Part shown: piece after piece, positions 33,371 to 41,897 of the stretch
Position numbering within the stretch: the first letter of the stretch is position 1
Layout of the letters: the number at the start of each line of letters is the position of its first letter
NCBI GenBank assembly: GCA_964579825.1
Contig: CAZOHT010000015.1
Span: 1 to 64,000, forward strand
Reading direction: 5' to 3'
DNA from: SPCO01 sp964579825
GTDB taxonomy: Bacteria; Chloroflexota; Limnocylindria; Limnocylindrales; CSP1-4
Length of the DNA: 64,000 bases
Notes under the pieces: model-generated
Seen by the model: the letters and a program-made list of their open reading frames with translations, nothing else
Databases searched by the model: none
Told to the model about the DNA's origin: nothing
Position numbers and translations under genes: made by a program

Positions 33371-35203
33371 CTACTCGACCGTGACGGACTTCGCGAGGTT
33401 GCGCGGCTGGTCGACGTCCGTGCCCCGGGCGACCGCCATGTGGTACGCGAACAACTGGAGTGGGATGATCGCCAGCACCGGGGACAGGGCCTCATCCGTA
33501 TCGGGCACGAAGATGACGTCGTCGGCGAACCGATGGATCTGCGGATCACCCTCGGTGGCCACCGCGATGACCCGCGCGTCGCGGGCGCGGCCCTCCATGA
33601 CGTTGCTGATGAGCTTGTCGTACACCGACGAGCGCGTGGCGACCGCCACGAGCGGGCACTCGGCGTCCAGGAGTGAGATCGGCCCGTGCTTCAGCTCGCC
33701 CGCCGCATAGCCCTCGGCGTGGACGTAGCTGACTTCCTTGAGCTTGAGCGCGCCTTCGAGGGCGGCCGGGTAGCTGGACCCTCGGCCGATGAACATGAAT
33801 CCGCGCGAGTTCACGTAGCGGCGGGCCAGCGCCGCGGAGCCGCTTGAGGCGTTCTCCAGCGTCCGGGCGGCGGCGGCCGGCAGCGCGCGCAGGGCCGCCC
33901 CGAGCTCCACCTCGCGCTCCTCCGACAACGCGCCACGGATCTTGGCGATGGCGGCGGCCAGCACGACCAGGGTCGTGACCTGGGTCACGAATGTCTTCGA
34001 GGCCGCGACGGCGATCTCCGGTCCAGCCTGCAGGAACAGGACGGCATCCGACTCGCGGGTGATGGCCGAGCCGACCGTGTTCGTGACGGCGATGACCGGG
34101 CAGCCGCGGGCCCGGGCCAGGCGGACGGGCGCGATCGTGTCGGCCGTCTCGCCGGACTGGGTGACCGCGATGATCAGCGTGCGCTCGTCGAGCGGTGGCG
34201 GCGAGTAGCGGAACTCGGAGCCCACGTTCGCCCGCGCCGGCAGGCCGGTCCAGTCCTGGATCGCGGCCGCCCCGATGAGCGACGCGTAGTGCGCGCTGCC
34301 GCAGGCGACCAGCTCGACCCGGTCGACGGTCCGCAGGATCTCCTCGAGCCCGGCCAGCTCCTCGACGTTGACCCGGTCGTCGCGCGTCACCCGGCCGGTG
34401 ATGGCCTGGGCGAGCGACTCGGGCTGCTCGAAGATCTCCTTGAGCATGAAGTGCTCGTAGCCGCCCTTCTCGGCGGCTTCGGGCGACCAGTCGATCACGG
34501 TCACGCCGCGCTCGAGCGGCAGGCCATCGACATCGGTGATCGAGACGCCCCAAGGTCGCAGGTCGGCGACGTCGCCGTCCTCGAGGAAGACGATCCGGTC
34601 CGTATGGGCGAGGATCGCCGCGACATCGGAGGCCAGGAAGCTCTCACCATCCGCCAGCCCGACGACGAGCGGCACGTTGTGGCGAGCGCCGACGAGGCGA
34701 TCGCCCTCGCCGCGGTGCATGGCGACGATGGCGTAGGCGCCCTCGGTCTGGCGCAGGGCGTGACGCACGGCGTCGGCCAGGTCGCCGGCGTAGGCCTCTT
34801 CGATGAGGTGGGCGATCGCCTCGGTGTCCGTCTCGGATGTCAGCGTGTGACCGCGGGTCTCCAGGCCGTCGCGCAGCTCACGGAAGTTCTCGATGATCCC
34901 GTTGTGGATGACGGTGATCTCGCCGGTGCAGTCCTGGTGCGGATGGGCGTTGAGGTCGTTCGGCCGGCCGTGGGTCGCCCAGCGCGTGTGGGCGAGGCCG
35001 ATCGCCGCGTGCGGCGTCCGGTCCGCGATGGCCGTCTGCAGGTTGGCGAGCTTGCCGGCCCGCTTCTCGACGAAGAGGTCGCCCGAATCGTCGACCAGGG
35101 CGATACCCGCGGAGTCATAGCCGCGATACTCGAGCCGACGCAGCCCCTCGATGAGGATCGGACCCGCTTCACGGGGACCCGTATAGCCGACGATGCCGCA
35201 CAT
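33371..35203 (-). CDS. glmS: Glutamine-fructose-6-phosphate aminotransferase (isomerizing)
   Basis: A 610-aa enzyme making glucosamine-6-phosphate from fructose-6-phosphate and glutamine. Cys2 in MCGIVGYTG is the glutaminase nucleophile. The glutaminase domain includes RRLEYRGYDSAGIAL, HTRWATHGRP and HNGIIENFRELRD. Two SIS domains follow (VACGSAHYASLIG, ITQSGETADT-like VTQSGETADTI, FIGRGSSYPAALEGALKLKE), and the end is the expected LAKSVTVE. A GGAGGGG site stands 8 nt upstream. A 9-bp-stem hairpin lies in the 76-nt leader after glmM; the interval is too short for a glmS ribozyme. Confidence 0.97.
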   Translation of the reverse strand: MCGIVGYTGPREAGPILIEGLRRLEYRGYDSAGIALVDDSGDLFVEKRAGKLANLQTAIADRTPHAAIGLAHTRWATHGRPNDLNAHPHQDCTGEITVIHNGIIENFRELRDGLETRGHTLTSETDTEAIAHLIEEAYAGDLADAVRHALRQTEGAYAIVAMHRGEGDRLVGARHNVPLVVGLADGESFLASDVAAILAHTDRIVFLEDGDVADLRPWGVSITDVDGLPLERGVTVIDWSPEAAEKGGYEHFMLKEIFEQPESLAQAITGRVTRDDRVNVEELAGLEEILRTVDRVELVACGSAHYASLIGAAAIQDWTGLPARANVGSEFRYSPPPLDERTLIIAVTQSGETADTIAPVRLARARGCPVIAVTNTVGSAITRESDAVLFLQAGPEIAVAASKTFVTQVTTLVVLAAAIAKIRGALSEEREVELGAALRALPAAAARTLENASSGSAALARRYVNSRGFMFIGRGSSYPAALEGALKLKEVSYVHAEGYAAGELKHGPISLLDAECPLVAVATRSSVYDKLISNVMEGRARDARVIAVATEGDPQIHRFADDVIFVPDTDEALSPVLAIIPLQLFAYHMAVARGTDVDQPRNLAKSVTVE

Positions 35204-35225
35204 GGGGTCTGCCCCTCCGCTCGTG

Positions 35226-35248
35226 CCGGCCCGCTCCCTGCGAGCCGG
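35226..35248 (-). terminator. 9-bp-stem hairpin between glmM and glmS
   Basis: On the minus strand CCGGCTCGC pairs with GCGGGCCGG (one G-U) around AGGGA. It is followed about 20 nt later by the glmS start. No U-tract follows. It may be an attenuator, an mRNA-processing or stability element, or a weak terminator separating the cdaA-cdaR-glmM part from glmS onward. Confidence 0.4.
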
Positions 35249-35279
35249 TCGTGGTGACTCCGATGGATGGGCACCGAGG

Positions 35280-36614
35280 CTAGTCTAGACGCTCTCCCGC
35301 CAATGTCGCGAGCGAGTCGGCCAGTTCCGCGACAAGTGGTGCGTCCGCGCCTTCGACCATGACCCGCAAGGCGGGCTCCGTGCCGGACGGCCGAACGAGG
35401 ATCCGGCCGCCCGGGCCGAGGCGGTCGCGGGCGGCGGCGATCGCCGCTCCCAGGATCCGGTCGCCCTCCCACTGGTCCTTGTGACGGGCCTTCACGGCGC
35501 GCTGCTGCTGCGGCAGCATCGGGATCGCCTCGGCCAGGGCCGCGAGCGACTCGCGCCGGGCGCACATCACGCGCAGCACCTCCAGCGCCGTGACGATGCC
35601 ATCGCCGGACGTCGTGTGCTCCAGGACGATGACGTGGCCGCTCTTCTCGCCACCCAGGGTCGCGCCCGAGACCTGCATCCCCTCGAGGATGTACTTGTCG
35701 CCGACCGGGGTGCGCACGACCTGGCCGCCGGCGTCCTCGACCGCCGACTGCAGCCCGCCGTTGGACAGGACCGACACGACCAACCCGCCGCCCGGCAGGG
35801 CGCCACGGGCCAGCCGGTCGAGGGCCAGGATACCGAGGACCTGGTCGCCGTCGACGATCCGGCCCGTGGAGTCCACGGCGATGAGGCGGTCCGCATCGCC
35901 ATCGAGGGCGAAGCCGACGTCCGCCCCGTGTCGCACGACGGCCTCGGCGAGTGACGCCGGATCCGTCGCCCCGCAACGCACGTTGATGTTCACCCCGTCC
36001 GGATCGGCGTGGATGACCTGGACGTCCGCACCGGTCGCGGCGAGGATGACCGGTCCGAGCGCGGAGCCCGAGCCGTTCGCCCCGTCAAGGACGACCTTGA
36101 GGCCGTCGGCGGCGATCCCCGCGGCCAGGGCCAGCCGGTGCGCCCGGTACGCATCCACCAGGTCGCGTGCGTCGACGACGCGCCCCAGGCGGGCGTTGCC
36201 CACCCCGGCCAGTTCGTCGGCGCCCCAGATGAGCGTCTCCAACTCATCCTCGACCGCATCGTCGAGCTTGAGCCCGCGGCCGTCGAGCACCTTGAGCCCG
36301 TTGTCGTCGGCCGGGTTGTGCGACGCCGAGACCATGATCCCGCCGGCGAACGAGCCGTGGCCGGCGAGGTAGGCCAGCGCCGGTGTCGGGACCACCCCGA
36401 CCTGGTGGACGTCCACCCCGAGGCTCGTCGCACCGGCGGCGATGGCCGCGACGAACATGTCGCCCGACCGCCGCGTGTCCTGACCGACGACGATGGACCC
36501 GCCACCCGAGCCGAGGTGATGGGCGGTGGCGCGTCCGAGCGCGTACGCCAGCGGCGGCTTCAGGTCGACGTTGGCGACACCGCGGATGCCATCCGTCCCG
36601 AACAGTCTGGGCAC
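35280..36614 (-). CDS. glmM: Phosphoglucosamine mutase
   Basis: A 444-aa enzyme interconverting glucosamine-6- and -1-phosphate. It opens RLFGTDGIRGVANVDLKPP. The phosphoserine loop is GIMVSASHNPADDNGLKVL, the metal loop ALDGDADRLIAVD, the sugar loop in GGEKSGHVI, and the phosphate-binding loop RPSGTEPALRVMVEG. The start is GTG 36614. It follows cdaR by 5 nt. In other bacteria GlmM binds and inhibits CdaA, which fits this gene order. Confidence 0.96.
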   Translation of the reverse strand: MPRLFGTDGIRGVANVDLKPPLAYALGRATAHHLGSGGGSIVVGQDTRRSGDMFVAAIAAGATSLGVDVHQVGVVPTPALAYLAGHGSFAGGIMVSASHNPADDNGLKVLDGRGLKLDDAVEDELETLIWGADELAGVGNARLGRVVDARDLVDAYRAHRLALAAGIAADGLKVVLDGANGSGSALGPVILAATGADVQVIHADPDGVNINVRCGATDPASLAEAVVRHGADVGFALDGDADRLIAVDSTGRIVDGDQVLGILALDRLARGALPGGGLVVSVLSNGGLQSAVEDAGGQVVRTPVGDKYILEGMQVSGATLGGEKSGHVIVLEHTTSGDGIVTALEVLRVMCARRESLAALAEAIPMLPQQQRAVKARHKDQWEGDRILGAAIAAARDRLGPGGRILVRPSGTEPALRVMVEGADAPLVAELADSLATLAGERLD

Positions 36615-36619
36615 GTGGT

Positions 36620-37858
36620 TCAGCCTCCACTGGGAGCCGGTGAGGCTCCGCTGGCAGCCGGCGCCGCGACCTCGACGGTCACGGTGGGCGGGCTTGAGGT
36701 GACGAGGGTCAGGCCCGTCGGAAGGGCCACGGTGACGGGCAGGTCCGCGGTGGCGCCGGCCAGGAGCCCGGAGACGTCGAGGTCGGCCACGATCGTCGCC
36801 CCGGTCAGGCGGTCCAGGTCGGCCGTGGAGCCACCGATCGTGAGCAGGACGCGGTCGGTCGAGAGACCGTACGTCAGGCCCGGTGCGGTCCCGACCAGGC
36901 GGATGCCGGCCTCGAACGTCCGGGTCGCCGTCACGGGCCGCAGGGTCACGGTGACGACGACCGTGTCGGATCCGAGCGGGACGACACCGGTCGGGAGGTC
37001 CAGTCCGATGGCTGTCGTGACACCGGACGACGCTCCCGCCACGGAGACCGCCTTCGTGTCGAGCTTGGTCAGTTCGGCCAGCTGGTCGGCATCGCCCTCG
37101 ACGGTCACGACGGCCGGATCGACGGTGATCGACGCGACCTCGAACCCGGCCGCCGGCGTCCCGATGACGACGGGCGCGACCGGCAGCGAGCGGCTCTGCC
37201 GGTCGGTGAAGACCGGGATGGTCACCCGGGCGGTCGCGGGCGAGACCTCGATCGGACGGACGGCGTTCCCGACGCCGTCGACCGGGATGAGCGGCACGTC
37301 GGCATCGAAGTCGAGGCCGCCCGGATCGATGGCGACGTCGGCTCGAACGGACGTGACCTCGGCGACCGCCGACTCCGGGCCGGTCACGACGACCATCGGC
37401 GGTTCGATCGTGGTCTCGCCCAGGTCCAGGCCCGACGCCAGTGGCCCGAGTGCCACCTGCACGGGCACGGTCTTGGAGGTGACCTCCTCGAGGCGGATGC
37501 TGACGAACGCAGGTTCACTGCCGAGGACGCTGATGCGCGGATCGACGGAGCGGACCGTGACGGGCACGCTCGTCGTGCCGGCCTTCGGGTCCACGCCCGA
37601 CAGGTCGACCGACGCGATGAAGGTCCCGGTGACCGGGTCGATGTCGGGTGGCGCGAAGTAGCGCACCTGGGTCACGGGCGGCGGCTGCGACAGGAGGACG
37701 GTCCCGGGCGGCTTGCCGACGATCTCGACGGGGATGGCGCCCGAGTACGTCTGGGTGTTCTGCGACAGCACGACGCCGCCGTAGAGCAGGACGGCCAGGC
37801 CCGTCGCGGCGAGCTTGAGCGGCCAGTTGTGGACGATGACGCCGATGAGACGATTCAA
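36620..37858 (-). CDS. cdaR: YbbR-domain regulator of diadenylate cyclase (CdaR-like)
   Basis: A 412-aa membrane-anchored protein. One N-terminal transmembrane segment follows a short cytoplasmic start (NRLIGVIVHNWPLKLAATGL then AVLLYGGVV). About four YbbR repeats of 70-90 residues follow outside the membrane, each with a SVPVTV-, VPVQVAL- or LPVAPVVIG-like strand. The C-terminus is Ala/Ser/Pro-rich. In Firmicutes CdaR adjusts CdaA activity; position between cdaA and glmM supports the same here. Its start overlaps the cdaA stop as ATGA. Confidence 0.88.
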   Translation of the reverse strand: MNRLIGVIVHNWPLKLAATGLAVLLYGGVVLSQNTQTYSGAIPVEIVGKPPGTVLLSQPPPVTQVRYFAPPDIDPVTGTFIASVDLSGVDPKAGTTSVPVTVRSVDPRISVLGSEPAFVSIRLEEVTSKTVPVQVALGPLASGLDLGETTIEPPMVVVTGPESAVAEVTSVRADVAIDPGGLDFDADVPLIPVDGVGNAVRPIEVSPATARVTIPVFTDRQSRSLPVAPVVIGTPAAGFEVASITVDPAVVTVEGDADQLAELTKLDTKAVSVAGASSGVTTAIGLDLPTGVVPLGSDTVVVTVTLRPVTATRTFEAGIRLVGTAPGLTYGLSTDRVLLTIGGSTADLDRLTGATIVADLDVSGLLAGATADLPVTVALPTGLTLVTSSPPTVTVEVAAPAASGASPAPSGG

Positions 37859-38865
37859 GGTGTCGCCTGGACCACGGCTGCGGCGGCCGTGTCGTCGTCG
37901 GCCGGTCCCGGGACCTGGGCGTCCGGTGGGTCGTCCGTCGTCGGGTGGGCGGGCGGCGGGTCGGACGGCGCGGACGCCGACGACCCGGCGGTCCCGGACC
38001 GTCCGAGGTCGCGCAGCCTGGGAGAACGGCCCGCCGTCCCCGCGGTGTCGCCGCCCGGCCGCCAGACGAACGCGGAACGCCGTCCGTGGTTCGGGTCCAG
38101 CATCGTCCGGATGGCACGGGCCAGCTGCGGCTCGTTGAGGTTGCGCACGATCCGGGTCCGCTCGACCAGGCTGATCTGGCCGTTCTCCTCGGATACCACG
38201 ATGACGATCGCGTCGGTCTGCTCGGCGATCCCGAGCGCCGCGCGATGGCGGGTCCCGAACCGTTCCGTGTGGACGGTGGTGTCGGCCAGGGGCAGGGTCG
38301 CCCCGGCGGCCACGATCGTCTCGCCGCGGATGACCACCGCGCCGTCGTGGAGCGCCGTCCGCGGCGCGAAGATGGTCCGCAGGAGGTCGGCGGAGACGTC
38401 ACCGTGGATCATGACCCCCGTCTCGGCGACCTCTTCGAGGCCGGTCTCGCGCTCGAGGACGATGAGCGCGCCGTGACCATCGGCGGACAGGCCGGCCGCC
38501 GCCTTGGCGACCTCGGCGGCGACGTGCCCGACGGCGCGCGACTCCGCCGGCGACAGGAGCCAACCGAAGGACCCGACGCGCCCGATGCGCTCGAGCGCTC
38601 GCCGCAGCTCCGGCTGGAACACGACGACGAGGGCGAACAACCCGACGACGGCCCCGGCCTCGAGGATCCGGGTCAGCAGGCGAAGGTCCAGGGCGACGGC
38701 CAGCACGTAGACGATGAACAGGACGCTGACGCCGATGACGAGACGGACCGCGCGGGTACCCCGGATCAGGCTGAACAGCCAGTAGATCAGGAGCGCGGTG
38801 AGTCCGATATCGACGACCGTGGTCAGGCGCACCTGTTCCAGGATCGAGCGCAGGAGCTCCGGCAT
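37855..38865 (-). CDS. cdaA: Diadenylate cyclase CdaA
   Basis: A 336-aa membrane enzyme that makes c-di-AMP from two ATP. Three hydrophobic segments at about residues 14-85 (VDIGLTALLIYWLFSLI and two following) precede the DAC domain. The active site has ALHDGAVVIRG (DGA) and GTRHRAALGIAEQTDA (RHR). A C-terminal tail of about 65 residues is Pro/Ala/Asp-rich and not part of the family core. ATG 38865 begins the family-like N-terminus, with TACACT 8 nt upstream and GGAGG in between. It is first in cdaA-cdaR-glmM. Confidence 0.95.
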   Translation of the reverse strand: MPELLRSILEQVRLTTVVDIGLTALLIYWLFSLIRGTRAVRLVIGVSVLFIVYVLAVALDLRLLTRILEAGAVVGLFALVVVFQPELRRALERIGRVGSFGWLLSPAESRAVGHVAAEVAKAAAGLSADGHGALIVLERETGLEEVAETGVMIHGDVSADLLRTIFAPRTALHDGAVVIRGETIVAAGATLPLADTTVHTERFGTRHRAALGIAEQTDAIVIVVSEENGQISLVERTRIVRNLNEPQLARAIRTMLDPNHGRRSAFVWRPGGDTAGTAGRSPRLRDLGRSGTAGSSASAPSDPPPAHPTTDDPPDAQVPGPADDDTAAAAVVQATP

Positions 38866-38873
38866 CGCCTCCG

Positions 38874-38879
38874 AGTGTA
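38874..38879 (-). promoter_or_regulatory. -10-like TACACT box of the cdaA operon
   Basis: On the minus strand TACACT ends 8 nt before ATG 38865; the sequence between is CGGAGGCG. The same hexamer precedes the polyprenyl synthase. It lies between the TPR gene stop (38930) and cdaA, where a promoter is expected. Confidence 0.4.
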
Positions 38880-38929
38880 GCATCGCCCCATGGGCGGACC
38901 GGGACCCCCCGACGGTCAGACGGTGGTCT

Positions 38930-39889
38930 TCATCCGTACCGGGCCGCCAGGCGCGGCTCGTCACTCAGCCGCTCGGCGACGAGCATGGCGAGCCGGTCGT
39001 GGGTCGCCTCATCGTCGGTCAGGTCAGCCAGACGACCGAGCAGGATGACCTTGTCGACGGCGGGCACGCGCCAGCCGCGGTCCAGGTAGAGACCGGCGAG
39101 GGCCAGGTGGATGGCCGGGTCGGCCGGGGCGACCGCCAGCGCCTGGTAGCACGTATCCAGGGCGGCCTCCAGCAGGCCATCCCGCCGCTGGGCGGCCGAG
39201 GCGGCCATTGCCGTGGACCGGACGGCATCGAGGTCGCCTCCGTCGAGGGCGGCCTCGGCGGCGGCGAGCAGGTCCTCGCGATCGGAACGGATCGCTCGCA
39301 CGGGCTGGGCGGGCGAGCCGGGGTCCCGGGCGGCGGCCTCGGCGGATCCCGCATCGGCCACGGCGGTCCCGGCCGAGCGTGGATGGGAGGCCGGCTCGCG
39401 CAGCACCTCGAGGGCACGTCCGAGTGCGAGCGTGGAGGCCATGTCGCGACCCTCGCTGCGCAGCCGTCGCACGAAGGCCTCGACGTCGGCCCGTCGGTCA
39501 CGTGATTCGGCCAACTCCAGGCCCTCGCGGGCGGCGTCGCAGGCGTCGGCGAGGCGGCCCTCCTCATCGAACAGCCTGGACAGGCGGTCCAGGGTCTCGG
39601 CGGCGTCCACCGGCCGACCCGCCGCGACCAGGGCGTCCGCTCGTCCGCGCAGGGCGTTCTCGTCGCGTGGCGCGAGGGCGAGGGCGTCGTCGTAGGCGAC
39701 CAGCGCGTCGTCGTACCGTGCGGACCGGGCCAGGACCCCACCGAGACTCGTGTACGGCAACGCCCGGTCCGGCGCGATCGCGATGGCCTCGCGATAGGCG
39801 CTCAAGGCCTCCTCGGGCCGACCCCGCAGGGCCGCGACATGGCCGCGCCGCAGGGCGTCCTTGTAGCGCTCGTAGAGGGCTTCGCTCAC
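38930..39889 (-). CDS. Tetratricopeptide-repeat protein, unknown role
   Basis: A 319-aa soluble helical-repeat protein. At least three TPR units are clear near the N-terminus (RRGHVAALRGRPEEALSAYR, APDRALPYTSLGGVLARSAR, YDDALVAYDDALALAPRDEN), and one or two more near the end (ALDTCYQALAVAPADPAIHL). The middle has an Ala/Pro/Gly-rich linker (about residues 180-205). It starts at GTG 39889 in a GTGA overlap with argF. No enzyme motif is seen; it is probably a protein-interaction scaffold. Confidence 0.75.
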   Translation of the reverse strand: MSEALYERYKDALRRGHVAALRGRPEEALSAYREAIAIAPDRALPYTSLGGVLARSARYDDALVAYDDALALAPRDENALRGRADALVAAGRPVDAAETLDRLSRLFDEEGRLADACDAAREGLELAESRDRRADVEAFVRRLRSEGRDMASTLALGRALEVLREPASHPRSAGTAVADAGSAEAAARDPGSPAQPVRAIRSDREDLLAAAEAALDGGDLDAVRSTAMAASAAQRRDGLLEAALDTCYQALAVAPADPAIHLALAGLYLDRGWRVPAVDKVILLGRLADLTDDEATHDRLAMLVAERLSDEPRLAARYG

Positions 39890-40848
39890 GCGATCACGTC
39901 CAGGCTGCCGAGCAGCTCCACCAGCAGCGCCTTCTGGACGTGGAGCCGGTTCTCCGACTGGTCGAAGATGAGGCTGCGCGGTCCGTCCATGACGTCGGAG
40001 GTGATCTCCTCGCCACGATGCGCGGGCAGGCAGTGCATCGCCATCGCATCCGGTCCGGCGGCGGCCATCAGCGCGTCGTCCACCTGGTAGCCGGCGAACG
40101 CATCGCGGCGCTCCTCGGCTTCGGCTTCCTGGCCCATGCTCGTCCACGCGTCCGTGTAGACGATCGCGGCGCCACGGACGATCTCCTGCGGGTCCGTCCC
40201 GAAGACGAGCCGGCCACCGGTCTCGGCCGCCAGCTCCTCCGCCCGAGCCACGATCCGTTCGTTCGGCGCATAGCCCGGTGGATGCGCCAGGCGGATCTCC
40301 ATCCCGAGCGCCGTGCCGAGCAGCGCCAGCGAGTGGTACACGTTGTTGCCGTCGCCCACGAACGCCACGGACACGCCGGTCAGGTCGCCGAGATGCTCCC
40401 CGATCGTGAAGACATCGGCGAGCGCCTGGCACGGGTGCTCGCGCAGGGTCAGGCCGTTGATGACGGGGATGTTCGCCTGCGCGGCGAGCTCGGTGACCAC
40501 CTCGTGCGGTCCGGTGCGGGCGACGATGGCGTCAACGAACCGCTCGAGGTTGCGGGCGACGTCGCGAACGCTCTCGCGGGCCCCCAGGACCGTGTCGTTG
40601 GTCAGGTAGATCGCATTCCCGCCGAGCTGGGCCATCCCGGCATCGAACGTCACGCGCGTCCGCAGGCTCGGCTTCTGGAACAGCATCGCCAGCGTCCGCC
40701 CGACGAGCGGCGGCTGGGCGTGGCGACGATGGGCTCGGTACTCCGCCTTGAGCGTCGTGGCCGTCGCGAAGACCTGCCCGACCTCATCCGCCGACAGATC
40801 CGCCACGCTCAGCAGATCCCGCCCGACCAGAGACCCCGATGCCGTCAT
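39886..40848 (-). CDS. argF: Ornithine carbamoyltransferase
   Basis: A 320-aa enzyme forming citrulline from ornithine and carbamoyl phosphate in arginine synthesis. The carbamoyl-phosphate loop is MLFQKPSLRTRVTFDAGMAQ (SLRTR replacing STRTR). INGLTLREHPCQALADVFTI is the second substrate site, and the ornithine site includes YTDAWTSMGQE and MHCLPAHRGEEIT. No other arg genes are near. ATG 40848 is chosen because TAGAGT lies 7 nt before it and the upstream frame is Arg-rich shadow. A TPR gene follows in the same unit. Confidence 0.94.
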   Translation of the reverse strand: MTASGSLVGRDLLSVADLSADEVGQVFATATTLKAEYRAHRRHAQPPLVGRTLAMLFQKPSLRTRVTFDAGMAQLGGNAIYLTNDTVLGARESVRDVARNLERFVDAIVARTGPHEVVTELAAQANIPVINGLTLREHPCQALADVFTIGEHLGDLTGVSVAFVGDGNNVYHSLALLGTALGMEIRLAHPPGYAPNERIVARAEELAAETGGRLVFGTDPQEIVRGAAIVYTDAWTSMGQEAEAEERRDAFAGYQVDDALMAAAGPDAMAMHCLPAHRGEEITSDVMDGPRSLIFDQSENRLHVQKALLVELLGSLDVIA

Positions 40849-40855
40849 GCCCCGA

Positions 40856-40861
40856 ACTCTA
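40856..40861 (-). promoter_or_regulatory. -10-like TAGAGT box of argF
   Basis: On the minus strand TAGAGT ends 7 nt before ATG 40848. No -35 or ribosome-binding site is evident. It matches the leaderless-type layout of other unit-leading genes here. Confidence 0.35.
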
Positions 40862-40973
40862 CGCGGTCGAGTCCGGATGGAGTACCGCGAAGCAGCGAGC
40901 CCTCTGTGGGGGAGAACTGCGAAGCGGCGGCCCGAGTCGTCCAGGCGAAGGCGCCTGCGAGCACCTGAGCGAG

Positions 40974-40989
40974 CGCACCTGAGGGTGCG
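40974..40989 (-). terminator. Second hairpin downstream of rpsI
   Basis: CGCACC (40974-40979) pairs with GGTGCG (40984-40989) around a 4-nt loop. It lies 61-76 nt beyond the rpsI stop on the minus strand. No U-tract follows. It may back up the nearer hairpin. Confidence 0.3.
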
Positions 40990-41024
40990 TGAGCGACTGC
41001 GCGCAGCGAGGCAACGCACGCATG

Positions 41025-41040
41025 GGCGACTCCGGTCGCC
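41025..41040 (-). terminator. Hairpin at the end of the ribosomal superoperon
   Basis: GGCGAC (41025-41030), loop TCCG, GTCGCC (41035-41040) form a perfect 6-bp stem with a tetraloop. It starts 9 nt after the rpsI stop codon (41050). No U-tract follows, so termination may be Rho-aided. Confidence 0.45.
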
Positions 41041-41049
41041 GCCCCCAGG

Positions 41050-41448
41050 CTACCGCTTGGTGTACTGCGGGGCTTTTCGGGCTCGCTTGAGCCCGTACTT
41101 CTTGCGTTCCTTCATGCGCGGATCGCGGGTGAGGAAGCCGGCCTGACGGAGCGGGAGGCGATTGGCCTCGGGATCCACCTCGAGCAGGGCTCGCGCGATG
41201 CCGTGGCGGATCGCGCCGGCCTGGCCGGTGACCCCGCCACCTTCGACCTTGATCATCGCGTTGAAGCGGCCTTCCGTGCCGGTCACGCGGAACGGCATGC
41301 GCAGGTCGGTCTCGCTCACGGCATTGCCGAAGTGCTCGTCCAGGCTGCGACCGTTGACCACGATCTCGCCCTCACCCGGCAGCAGCCGGACGCGGGCGAT
41401 GGCCGTCTTGCGACGACCGGTGCCGGAGAAGAAGGCGGTGGTGGACAT
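41050..41448 (-). CDS. rpsI: Ribosomal protein S9
   Basis: A 132-aa 30S protein. It opens FFSGTGRRKTAIARVRLLPG and ends with the family tail DPRMKERKKYGLKRARKAPQ then YTKR, whose last residues reach the P-site tRNA. GGGVTGQAGAIRHGIARALL is also conserved. It is the last gene of the superoperon, 17 nt after rplM, and is followed by hairpins. Confidence 0.97.
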   Translation of the reverse strand: MSTTAFFSGTGRRKTAIARVRLLPGEGEIVVNGRSLDEHFGNAVSETDLRMPFRVTGTEGRFNAMIKVEGGGVTGQAGAIRHGIARALLEVDPEANRLPLRQAGFLTRDPRMKERKKYGLKRARKAPQYTKR

Positions 41449-41465
41449 GTCGGTGATGCTCCTCG

Positions 41466-41897
41466 TCAGGCGAGCGGCTCAGGCTGCTGAGCCTGATGCG
41501 GATGATCGGCGCCCGGGTAGACCTTCAGCTTGCGGAGCTGCTGGGTCCCCAGCCGGTTGTGCGGCAGCATGCCCTTCACCGCGCGGCGGATGACTTCCTC
41601 CGGGCGGCGGGCCAGCAGGTGGCCGAGAGTCTCCTGCTTGAAGCCCTGCGGGTACCCGCTGTGGCGGCTGTAGAGCTTGGAGTCGAGCTTGTCGCGGGTG
41701 ACGGCGATCTTGGACGCGTTGAGCACGATGACGTGGTCGCCCGAGTCCAGGTTCGGCTGGTAGAGCGGCTTGTGCTTGCCCTCGAGGACCGGCGCGATGC
41801 GCGAGGCCAGACGGCCGAGCGTCTCGTCCGTCGCGTCCACGACGTACCAGCGTCGCTCGATCTCGCCTTCTCGCACCGAGTAGGTCTTCGCGTTCAT
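41466..41897 (-). CDS. rplM: Ribosomal protein L13
   Basis: A 143-aa 50S protein. Conserved blocks: RRWYVVDATDETLGRLASRI, DHVIVLNASKIAVTRDK, LYSRHSGYPQGFKQETLGHL and the GMLPHNRLG-QQLRKLKVYPG region. ATG 41897 overlaps the truA stop as ATGA. In many bacteria truA-rplM-rpsI follow rplQ, as here. Confidence 0.96.
   Translation of the reverse strand: MNAKTYSVREGEIERRWYVVDATDETLGRLASRIAPVLEGKHKPLYQPNLDSGDHVIVLNASKIAVTRDKLDSKLYSRHSGYPQGFKQETLGHLLARRPEEVIRRAVKGMLPHNRLGTQQLRKLKVYPGADHPHQAQQPEPLA

Noticed and set aside
35204..35279. glmS ribozyme or riboswitch
   Set aside because: The interval is 76 nt, about half the size of the ribozyme, and shows only one simple hairpin.
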